From Bryopsis sp. KO-2023 (lineage: Eukaryota > Chlorophyta > Ulvophyceae > Bryopsidales > Bryopsidaceae): DNA of 64,000 bases. Position numbers and translations under genes: made by a program. Location: assembly GCA_030272585.1 (NCBI GenBank), contig BSYQ01000002.1, positions 3,162,001 through 3,226,000 on the forward strand, given 5' to 3'. How positions within the stretch are numbered: the stretch's first letter is position 1; each line of letters opens with the position of its first letter. Below, one piece after another: positions 10,958-20,600 of the stretch. Under the pieces are notes generated by a model. The model did not search any database. It was not told where the DNA came from and was given only the letters and a program-made list of their open reading frames with translations.

Positions 10958-11141
10958 GATTCGCAAATGAAAATGGCACACGATGTTTCTTTTGCGGTGC
11001 TGCTGTGAAGGTCGATTTGACTGTATCCCCATGGAATCACGAAACACTTGCAATACCCTGCCACATTTGCCTCGCTGAAGCACCATCCTCTCTGTTCAAA
11101 GAGCAACCAAGCATTTCCGCCAGGCTTTCTGCTTCCTAAGA
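10958..11141 (+). CDS. Candidate terminal exon of a zinc-binding protein (partial)
   Basis: Begins after TAATTTCCAG in phase 1 and runs to a TAA at 11139-11141. It reads ENGTRCFFCGAAVKVDLTV, then a second CHICLAEAP about 20 residues later: two CxxC pairs at zinc-finger spacing. No upstream exon was identified. From about 11103 a different plus frame becomes coding-like and continues to 11402 (RLVEEVLADTKPGECRVGVD), as if one base had been lost, so the locus may be a broken gene. It overlaps open antisense frames that look less protein-like. Family unknown. Confidence 0.35.
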
Positions 11142-11417
11142 CCTGACGACGCGAGTTTGGCGAGGCCCAAAGACCAGCAGCATGCTGATCTGCGCCTTGT
11201 GGAGGAAGTCCTTGCGGATACTAAACCTGGGGAGTGTCGCGTTGGAGTGGACGCGGTCCGGTTGATCTTCGCGGACGTTTCCACAGCTAGCTTTGGGTCT
11301 CTCTTCGGCGGCGTCCAAAGGGGAATACACTGCAGAGCTGCAGAGTACACTGCAGAGTTTTCTGGCGTTGTTGAGGAGGTCGGGGATGGGCAGTGGATAT
11401 AGTGTTGTCCTTTGCAA

Positions 11418-14010
11418 AGATTCACTTTTTTTGCTGAACCTTGAAATAGCTCCGTTACGTGAGCGCACGTGGCCATCGAGTCGGACAACCAACACCCCCC
11501 CCCACCCCGCCTCTCTTCGATTTTTCTGGTACCGTTTTTCTTGTTTACGTTTTTTTTTTTTTCTGCCGCTAAGGCTGTTGTTGACCGGCGAAACGAAAAC
11601 CGCCTCCTCACCCCTCTTCTATTTTCAGAGGTCATGATTGTGCCGGCGAGTTAAAGAATTTCAGTCGGAAAAAGCGAGCGCAGCAGCGAAAAAGGATGCA
11701 GGAAAAAGGGCAACAGGTGTATGGTGGTCGGAAAAAAAAAAGATTCGACGAAACGAAAACGGATCTTCGCGCGTCTGTTTTTTTTTTCTTTTTTCCCTTT
11801 CTTTCTTTCTCTTCTTGTTTTTTTTATTGATTGCTCCGTTCGTTATTCATTTTGCAGGGGAGGTCGGGGCGAAAAAAAAAAAAATCGATTTCGTGGACGA
11901 CAGGGAAGCGGTTTTCAGGGAAAAAAAAAATATTGTCACCACTATTATTGAGGTTTTGTTTCTTTTTGGCAGGAGTAACAAGGGGATAAAAAAAAGAATC
12001 TATAATACAACCCACCAGTAAAAAAAAAATCAACAAAAATTAATTTATATGTATGTACATAAATATGTTTATTTTTTCCGTGTGTATTTTTAAAAAATCT
12101 TTTCTTTTTTTTTTCTTCCAGAAAAAGAAAAGGATGGCTGTGAGAGCAGAACTGAGGTAATATTACTCACCTGTTTTTTTTGTTATTATTTTTTCAACCC
12201 GTCAACTTCTCAGGGTTTTTATTGTTCCCTTGCAATAGGAAAACTCTTAATTTTTGGCTTTTTATGTTTTCTTTTTTCTCCCCCCCCCCCCAAAAAAAAA
12301 AAACAAAACAAAAACCTTGTCACCGCAAAATTTCCCCCTCCTTACTTTTTCTTTACTCTGCAAAAGAAAGGGTGCGAAAATATCAAGAAAAATTTCTTCC
12401 GAAATTGTCGTTTATTCGAACTCCTAGAAGAAAATAAAAGAACATCTCTTGTTTTCATATAAGAAAAACTCCTGTGGTTCTTATGTAAAAAAAGTTTATT
12501 TTTTTTTGTTTCCTTTTTTCGCTGATCTTCTTTCCCCAGCCAATTATTTATTCCCTGTTAAAAGTAAAGAAGAAAAAAATTGATAACATTGATTCATAAA
12601 GAAAAATGCACCTGCCTCAGGTCAGGGATCACTAAGAAATTCTGGAGCTCTTTTTTTTCCCATATACAAAATAGGGGAAGAAAAGCCTTCTCTTGTTGGA
12701 ACAGAATTCTGAGCATTCTCAGAATTTAAAATGGAAAATGATGATTGTTTTTTCTTTACAATTTTCATCAAAAAAAAAGAAAAATAGAATTTGATCCTAG
12801 AAAATATTATCTTTTTGAAGAAAGACAAACAATAAAAAAAAGAAGAAAAAAATTACTTCGATAATTCTCTCAATAGATATGTTATGTTACTGACATTTTT
12901 TTACCCTTGTTTTTAGTTTCAAGGTCAGATGGAGAGAAGTCTTTTAACCGTCTTTTAATATGTAAGGAGCTCCCATTGCCCGACGGAGTTGCATGAGGTA
13001 ATATCTTGAAATGTGAAATCATTTTTGAATTGAAAATTGAATCAAATTTTACTTTTGTACGGATCAGAAACGGAAGCATTTTTTAAAGTATCGTTCATTA
13101 ACAATCATTAAAAAAGATAGAGTACTGAAAAAAAAAAAAAAAAAGTTCGTGTGCACGTCCAAATCCCCCCCCCCCCCCCCTCTCAAAAAGGAGCAAAACA
13201 AACGAAAACAGTTCGTGTACATATTCAAATCCCGTAAAACAAAACTTTTCGTCCGGGCTTTTGTCCATGGGTCTGGGTATAAGTACTCTCCGTACAAGTA
13301 CTCTCCGTACAAGTACTCTCCGTACAAGTACTCTCCGTACAAGTACTCTCTCTCTCCGAGTACTCTCTCTCTCTCTCTCTCTATAAGTACTCGCTCTTTA
13401 CAAGTACTCTCTCTCTCTCCACAAGTAGTCTCTCTCTACAAGTAGTCTCTCTCTCTACAAGTAGTCTCTCTCTCTGCAAGTACTCTCTCTCTCTACAAAT
13501 ACTCTCTCTCTCTACAAGTACTGTCACTCTCTACAAGTACTCTCTCTCTACAAGTACTCTCAGCTGAAGTACTTTATGTATCGTACACTTTGTACACCCA
13601 CACCTCTTTGGCAAGTTGTGACGAAATCGTCACCTCCTTGGTGTCTGAAAGGAAATCTTAGGAAATCTTAGGATTATGTGTACACTTGAGAAGGCCACTG
13701 GGGCTGCACACCTGGACCCTATTTCGAGTGTCTATCAATGAATTGTTCGTGCACACTATTATCCTCGATATAATTATGTTATTATCAATTATTCTGTGCC
13801 TTCAAGGGTGTATTACAATATTTGACTTCGTCAAATTGATTGTCGCCTTCCTCGTAAAAGATTGAGAAAAAGGTTCTCGAAAAACAATAGTAATTGAGGT
13901 TGCAAATAACGTGAGAGAAAAAAATTACCTAATAGGTAGATTGACCTGCCTTAGAGTCCTTAGAGATCTTACCTTCAAATAATTAAATGCATCCTTAATT
14001 TCTATGTGTT
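11418..14010 (+). repeat. Left arm of a large inverted repeat
   Basis: The sequence reappears as its reverse complement at about 45290-47571, with substantial divergence and indels. Paired landmarks (left/right) include GCGCACGTGGCCATCGAG at 11463/47515, CATTTTGCAGGGGAGGTCGG at 11849/47150, GAGCAGAACTGAGGTAATAT at 12141/46860, TTGTCCATGGGTCTGG at 13260/45725, and the CACTATTATCCTCGATATAA block at 13755/45495. The arm carries long A and T runs, the 15-bp tandem repeat and the CT-rich microsatellite. Near its outer end, reading outward on the minus strand, is an open frame starting at 11635 (RRFSFRRSTTALA) that is partly matched in the other arm. Outer homology fades at about 11418, a few bases beyond a potential splice donor shared by both arms. 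Confidence 0.8.
13275..13560. repeat. 15-bp tandem repeat followed by CT-rich microsatellite
   Basis: About four and a half copies of TACAAGTACTCTCCG (13283-13340 region), degenerating into (CT)n tracts interspersed with ACAAGTACTCT and ACAAGTAGTCT until about 13560. The right arm retains only a trace (AGTACTTGTACGAGAGTACT near 45682), so the array expanded in the left arm or was lost from the right. Confidence 0.9.
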
Positions 14011-14742
14011 CAATATTGGTGATTGATCAAGTGACTACAATGAACGTAAATATATGTGTAAAACATTAGTTGGTACCCTAGATATATTTTAAGTGCTTTC
14101 GATAGATCTTTAGTATGAGTCGAATAATTTAGGTATTTCAATTGCTTCCTTATTTGGGGAGAGATCTAAAAGGAAGCGAACCATAATTAAGATTCAAGAT
14201 GCGTTGGGTCTCTCTTACTATACCATAGCCTTATGTTGTTTGCCCCTACCAAATGTGTATTCTTTCTATAATATAAATTATATATCTATCAATTTATATT
14301 AGGCGTTGTTCTTACGTTGCAAGCTCCTAATTTTGCGTTGCAACAGTTTAGTGATGTGTAAGAAGTTCACACTATCGGGTGACTAAATAAATTATCAATC
14401 AATTAGGCCGCCTTATACTGAGGTATGGCTTCACACTGCCTTAATAGCTTGAATGGCGGTTTTTTCAACCCTAATTTCAACTTAGAAAAAAAGTTTTATG
14501 GGTTTCATATTCCCTTGTCACGGAGGGAACCGTAAGTTGAACATTAAATATGCTTCACCCAGAGCGGATAAGACGTTAATACTCACAATCAAGTTGTAAC
14601 ACGGGTAGGAAACGATGGCTCCTTCTTGAAGTTAATCGCACAAACCTTAGCGTGTCCGAAGGTATTCCGGGGATCACGAACGCTTCCAAAAAATATCCAT
14701 AAGGCCCTCTTTCTTCATTGTCCAAAAATGTATGCATGAATA
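14011..14742. other. Inner flank of left arm, no gene seen
   Basis: No coding frame or repeat is supported. The sequence lacks the homopolymer runs of the arm and marks the change into the island's interior. Confidence 0.4.
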
Positions 14743-15083
14743 TGTAAACCCCCCCCCCGAATACAGTACCCCCCCCAAATAGAGTACCCCCCCCCAATAT
14801 AGTACCCCCCGCCGCCCCTGGAAGCAAATGCGGAATAGTGTACCCCCCAAAAAGTGACACCTCCCCCCGGGCCTACCACCCCAAACCTGGTTTTTATGCA
14901 ATGTTAAGAATCTTCTAGTGATGGATGGAGCATTAGCTCCCTTCCTACCTCCCAAATACCCCCTGGAGGATCCAACCCCCTCTCTAAAAATAGAACACCC
15001 CCAAATAGTGTACCCCCTTGAATTTTTTTTCCAAAGTTATAATTATTGTACCCCGGGGTACTGTATTCGGGGGGGGGGGTTTA
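14743..15083 (+). mobile_element. MITE-like element, copy 1
   Basis: A 341-bp non-coding unit, essentially identical to 44641-44980 apart from the length of a G-run. Its ends are inverted repeats: the left begins TGTAAACCCCCC..GAATACAGTACCCC and the right ends GGGGTACTGTATTCGGGG..GGTTTA. The left end also holds several short direct subrepeats of the form TAGTACCCCCC. Small size, terminal inverted repeats, no ORF and multiple copies fit a non-autonomous DNA transposon. I could not define a target duplication consistent with both copies. Confidence 0.65.
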
Positions 15084-15140
15084 TATTAGCCGCACGAGGG
15101 AAGCCTTCTTAAAGAATGAGATTGCATAGGGAGGTCGCCA

Positions 15141-15242
15141 GAGTTGTGCCGAAGTCGTTTTTGCGACAACGACAACGGCCGTTAACGGCGTTAACGGTTA
15201 ACGGCCATTGTCGTTGTTGCAAAAACGACGTCGGCACGACTC
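15141..15242. repeat. Long imperfect hairpin
   Basis: Arms 15141-15186 and 15197-15242 are reverse complements over about 46 bp with roughly five mismatches, around a GTTAACGG-rich centre. Core arm text is GTCGTTTTTGC and ACAACGACAA. No coding sequence spans it. Confidence 0.8.
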
Positions 15243-15331
15243 ACACATTTTTCAATGATGTGATTTGAGTCCTAAAACGAGGAGGCACCAAAACGCGAGC
15301 GAACCTTGCAACGCAGCGACTTTGGTGTGAC

Positions 15332-15369
15332 GCAGAGTTGTGCGCCGTTGCAACGGCGCACAACTCTGC
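15332..15369. repeat. Perfect 38-bp palindrome
   Basis: The 38 bases are exactly self-complementary, centred on GTTGCAAC (half-site GCAGAGTTGTGCGCCGTTG). It repeats the GAGTTGTGCCG theme of the hairpin 100 bp upstream, so the two are probably related. Confidence 0.9.
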
Positions 15370-17261
15370 TCATTTACCTATCAAGGGCTGCTTCACCGTT
15401 GATGAAAGTTAATCGGCCTCATATAAGGTGCTAACGATTGAGATTCCCGGGGGTAGACGTAGGCGCTATCACCTAATGACCCATTAATCAAGGACTGATA
15501 TTACTCATTAGTGATAAGTTCGTGGACATCGGCCAAAAACAATTTTGACCCATCCTCGGCTTCTTGCCCCCCCTCCCTTCGTGTCTAAACTACTAGAAGA
15601 CAACCCTTATCAATCGACCAGTAGATGGCTAGGGGATAAGAAGGGGCCGAGTCAGTTATGTGTGAAAAATTCCGCGTTCGATTTAAACTGGCCAAAGGCA
15701 TTCCATCCTCTTCTCGAACTTTCCAACGAAAAACTAGAAATTTTCAAGAGTGATAAGCACCCCAGGTGCCAACGACGAGGTGGATGAGGAGGTTGTGAGA
15801 TAGATGACATCTAAACTCCCCGCTATTCAAATCGAGCAATGGCTGAAACGACCTCTTCGAGGGTAGGCCGTTGTATGCGTGATGAACGCTCGCATCCCAA
15901 ACGCCTCCTACGTATCTGCTCCCGTATCCCGCCACGTATCCCGCCATGATATCGCTATGCCAGACGCGACGCCAACATTTTGCGGAGTTGCAGATGCGGT
16001 GTCAATGGCAGTTCGGCTCCAGCACAGGTGGTTCCTTTATGTAACAAACGCTGCACCCATATCTGGAAAAAGTAAGGCCCAATTGCCGCGAGTGGGGCTG
16101 ATGGGCGTGTCCGAAGAGGGGGACGTAGTCATGCACCATAAGAATGAGTAGTAAGTCGATTTGAAAACTGAACTTTGGATTAGGTATATCTAACACTATT
16201 GCCCCCAATCATAGGTTTCGTAGGTTCATCTTTCTATGTTAATTCCTCGACACAACAATACTTGAATGGAGGTGCCAATCACCAACGGTTTTCTACCTTC
16301 ACAACCTTTCTTTAATCTCCACTTGTATTGTTGTTGTCCGACACCTCTTCCAATTCGGTATTTTCAGGAGGTATCGTGTCTACCAAACTTTGATGCTGGT
16401 TGATACACCAAAACCTCCTCTGTATTGAACGACAAGACTCGGGTAGTGGACCAACCACCGTTTCTAAGCTCTGCAACCGGTCACACTAAAGGTTGAAGGC
16501 TAAAAAAAGACCAAGCCGAAACCTTATCCTCAACCGATAAAAATAAATCGCCTATGACTGTCACGCCGCTACTCGATCTTATGGGGTATCGAGGGTATCG
16601 AACCAATATCAAGAATCCGAAGATTCAATTATATCCTTATCGCTTTATCTCGGCAACGAGACCTACGCTACACTTACATGGACCATTTCCGTAGGAGTAT
16701 GAACACTTTTGAAAAACGTCACGCCCAACACGGAATGTTTGGAATATTTCAAATTAAATCGCTTAATACCTAGCTGAAGTTTGCTTTCTTTGTCAAAACA
16801 TTTATGCATCCTTAAAGCAAAGATCAACCGCCACTATTCATCATTTAAAATCGATTGTGAAAGTTGCTTAGAATCCACTAAAGCGCCCTATCAAATATCG
16901 CCTAACGTATACGCAATACAACGCTTTCTCTTTTAATGTGGTCAAGAACGAGAGGTCATCAAGCACGGGCCAAACGGTTCCTAACCATCTTTCCCAACGT
17001 GCGTTGCTCTGAGTGAGGGATCGATAACATTGTGGTGTAAGAAATAGAACTCCGCCTGTTCGAAGCCTAAGTGTAACGCAATATCATCCAGCAAGAATGT
17101 TTTTCCGTACATGCTCTCGAAGAGGTTATTGTTCCAAAACCCCAGCTATGCGATCAACTTGTTGTCGACGGAATTCATTCGGGCGCTAAACGTGCCGCAA
17201 GATATATCATACCGTCAAAATACCGCCCGTTAGATTAATCTTCAATAAGGCGTTGGTCATG
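15370..17261. other. No gene recognised
   Basis: About 1.9 kb with only short interrupted frames on both strands and no recognisable domain or repeat. Base texture matches the rest of the island interior. Confidence 0.4.
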
Positions 17262-17266
17262 CACAA
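17262..17266. repeat. Target-site duplication CACAA (left)
   Basis: The same five bases follow the other LTR at 23329-23333. Five-bp duplications are the norm for Ty3/gypsy integrases. Confidence 0.9.
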
Positions 17267-17502
17267 TGTTACAAAAACCTCCCAGAACCCTCCCTCGAAG
17301 CCTCCTTAACCCATCAAACCCCCACTCATTGATGGGACCCTTGACTAATGTCATTAGGGCGAGGCACCAAGGTTCTTGAGCTATAGGATCTCCTATTGGG
17401 ATCCTATGGACCTTAAGCTCTGACTAGGCTATCACTAGTGCCCATAGCTAGTCTGTAGCTCTAGCTAGTGCTTACTAGACATCTCGGTGATCACTTGTAA
17501 CA
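17267..17502 (-). repeat. 3' LTR of chromovirus
   Basis: 236 bp, begins TG and ends CA (TGTTACA...TGTAACA), identical to 23093-23328. It is the 3' LTR because the coding strand is minus. Confidence 0.95.
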
Positions 17503-17515
17503 GTGCCCCCTCCTT
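17503..17515 (-). promoter_or_regulatory. Polypurine tract
   Basis: On the minus strand AAGGAGGGGGCAC lies directly before the 3' LTR, where the plus-strand primer is expected. Confidence 0.7.
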
Positions 17516-17648
17516 AGATGTGAAGCCGCCTCGGGTTCACTAGGAATCAAATGCATGATAGGCATCATACAAATGATAGTGTCTAGTAGTTACACTATTT
17601 TAAGAGAGGAGATCATCATCATCCAGTGGCCAACTGTGATATGATGTC

Positions 17649-20600
17649 TCAAACCTTCGCTTGTGATCTCCTTCGGATCGTGCAAGGTGGTACAATCGAT
17701 TGTGCTTGAGATTGGTGAAACTCGTCAACCAATTCTCGCGCGTGCACGACATTCTGTTCCGGTTCCCATGAGTTGTGCTCATGACCGTATCCAACCCATT
17801 TCACTAGGAATTCTGTGTAGCATTTCTTGCCCCTACGTCGCTCTCTGCGATCAAGAATGCGCTCAACCTCCCATTCCAAGTCACCTTCAATCTCGATAGG
17901 TGGCGGGGGTTGCACAGTTCCTTTAGCCCAATATGGCTTCAAGAGTGAAGCATGGAACACCGGATGTATGGGCAAAGTATCAGGAAGCTTTATTTTGAAA
18001 GCAACCTCATTTATTTGACGCTCGATAGGGAAAGGTCCTACCCATTTCGGCGTTAATTTCCGCGATCCTGGATGCTTTAACCTTAAGTTCCTTGCATCAA
18101 GGAGAACAAGGTCTCCAACCTTGATCTCTACAGGAGCCCGGTGACGATCAGCTTGAGCTTTATAGCGTTGCTGAGCCGCCTGAAGGCGTTTCTTTGCCTC
18201 AACAATCCCTTCTCGGATTTCACTCGTCATTTTCTGAACTTCTGGTACAGCGACCTGCTTTGGTCCTTTTCTAGGGATCTGAGCAGTCAATGCTGTCCAT
18301 GGATCTTTTCCATAGTTCAGGAAGAAGGGTGTTTCTCCAGTTGCTTCTGATCTTGAGTTATTTATTGCAAACTCAACAACCGGTAATAAATCAGCCCAAT
18401 TTCTTTGGGAAGGCCCCACAAAGTGGCGAAGAGTATCTTGCATCACTTTGTTCATCGCTTCGGTTTGCCCATCTGTTTCTGGATGATAAGCCGAAGAAAG
18501 GGCTTGACTGATTTCCCATTTATCACACAACTCCCTAAAGAAGTGTGAGACAAATCTTGGATCTCTATCTGTGACCAATTTCTTTGGCATGCCATGAGCT
18601 TTGAAAACATGGTTCACAAAGAGATTTGCTGCTTCAGCTGCACCACAATCCGTTCGAGTTGCAGCGAGATGTACCATTTTAGTTAACATGTCCACAAAGA
18701 CAAGGATTGCATCATAACCTGCTCCATTAGATGATGGGAGGTGAGTGACAAAATCCATCGAAACATTTTCCCATTGTGCATTCGGAATAGACAAGGGTTT
18801 TAGGGGACCTTGAGGCTTTCTTCGCCTACCCTTGTGCCTTTGGCATGAATCACATCCTTGCACATATGATCTGATATGGTCCTCCATCTGAGGCCACCAG
18901 AAATGTCTCTTGATTTGCCGTAAAGTCTTAGCCACACCAAAGTGTCCACTATAGACTGTACTATGGCAATCATGGATTATATCCTGTCTCAATGTTCCAA
19001 AATTTGGTACAGCCAGCACATTACCATTCCACCAGTAACCATCTTGATATTGTAACACCTGGGCAGCTTCCAGTGTGTCATACCAAGGGTCCTTAGTGTA
19101 CCCTTCAGTCAACCTATCTATCAACTGGGTATAATAACCCTGAGGCGGAGATGGGTCCACAGAGTCCCGCCGGCTAGAAACCAAGCCACGTGATCTCCCG
19201 GTCTCGCATAATACTCCAATAGATGGTGAGCAAGACGGTATCCGCGACAAGGGATCAGCCACGTTTACCCGTCCCGGTCTATACTCCCATTCAAATTGGA
19301 ATTCATGGAGTAATGCTAACCAGCGAACCTGCCGTCGATTCAAGGTCGATTGGGAATGGAAAAATGTGTTTGGACTATGGTCTGTGATTACTTTGAATTT
19401 GCTATCAGCCAAGTAGCATCTCCATAGTTGAAGTGCATAAACTGTAGCATACATTTCTTGATCACTTGTAGACCAATTCAGTTGTGGGCCGGTAAGCTTT
19501 CTACTCTCATATGCAATGGGATGTCCCTCTTGAAGGAGAACTGCCCCTATTGCATTGTTAGAAGCATCCGTAATTACTTCAAAGGGTTTGGTAAAATCCG
19601 GCATAGCCAAGCAAGGTGCTTCTGTTAATGCCTTCTTCACCCCCTCAAAAGCGGCCTCACAAGCTGGAGTCCAATCCCATGTCTGTTGCTTTTTAAGCAA
19701 ATCAGTGAGAGGTGATGCCAAAGAAGAATAACCCTGGACGAACTTACGAAAATAATTGGCAAGCCCGAGGAACGATCTCAAATCGTGTACCCCTTGTGGA
19801 CGAGGCCATTCTCGTACTTTATTCGTTTTTCGAGGGTCTACAGAGATACCTTTGCGACCTACAATGAAGCCAAGGTAATGTAACTCTGTTTTGTTAAAGT
19901 CACATTTGGACTTCTTAAGGAACAATTTATGTTCTCTTAATCTTTGCATCACGGCTCGTACATGGGCCACATGTTCCTCTGGTGTTTTTGAGTAAATCAA
20001 AATGTCATCAAGGTAAATCAAGACATATTTGCCTATCATTCCTTGAAACACATGATTCATCAGTGTTTGAAACACTGCCGGAGCGTTCGTTAATCCCATT
20101 GGGAGAACCCGGTACTCAAATAATCCAAAAGGCGTTTTAAAGGCGGTTTTGGGGATGTCTTCCTCTTTGACTCTCATTTGCCAATAACCGGCTCTGAGGT
20201 CAAGAGATGTGAAGCATCTCGCGCCTTGTAACTGATCAAGAAGGTCATCAATCCGCGGGATCGGGAACTGATTCTTGATAGTTACTTTATTTAAACCCCT
20301 ATAGTCAATGCACATCCGGAAACCTCCATCCTTTTTAGGAACAAAGAGGACCGGAGCGCCCCATGGACTAGCACTCGGCTGAATTAATTTTTTGGATAAG
20401 AGTTCGGACAACTGGTCCTCTATCTCTTTCCTTTCAGCAGGGGTGTATCTAAATAAGGGTCTATTGACCGGACGCGTTCCCTCGACCAAAGGGATATCCG
20501 CTGCCACTGCCCTTTCAGGAGGATATTCCGCCAAACCAGAAATAAACAAATCATCAAAGTCCTTCAACAGAGCTTCCATTTGCTCCTCTGGAACTTTGTC

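Noticed and set aside
11096-11635. Minus open frame of 179 codons at the outer end of the left arm
   Set aside because: Only the first part is matched in the right arm, with frame changes and homopolymer-derived lysines; reported as an arm feature, not a gene.
13149-13445. Plus frame encoding repeated YSPYK units, superficially like a structural repeat protein, and CRISPR-like spacing
   Set aside because: It is the translation of the 15-bp tandem repeat and CT microsatellite; there are no unique spacers and the other arm lacks it.
15141-15242. Intrinsic terminator or riboswitch
   Set aside because: The organism is eukaryotic and no gene lies upstream; the structure is a long DNA inverted repeat.
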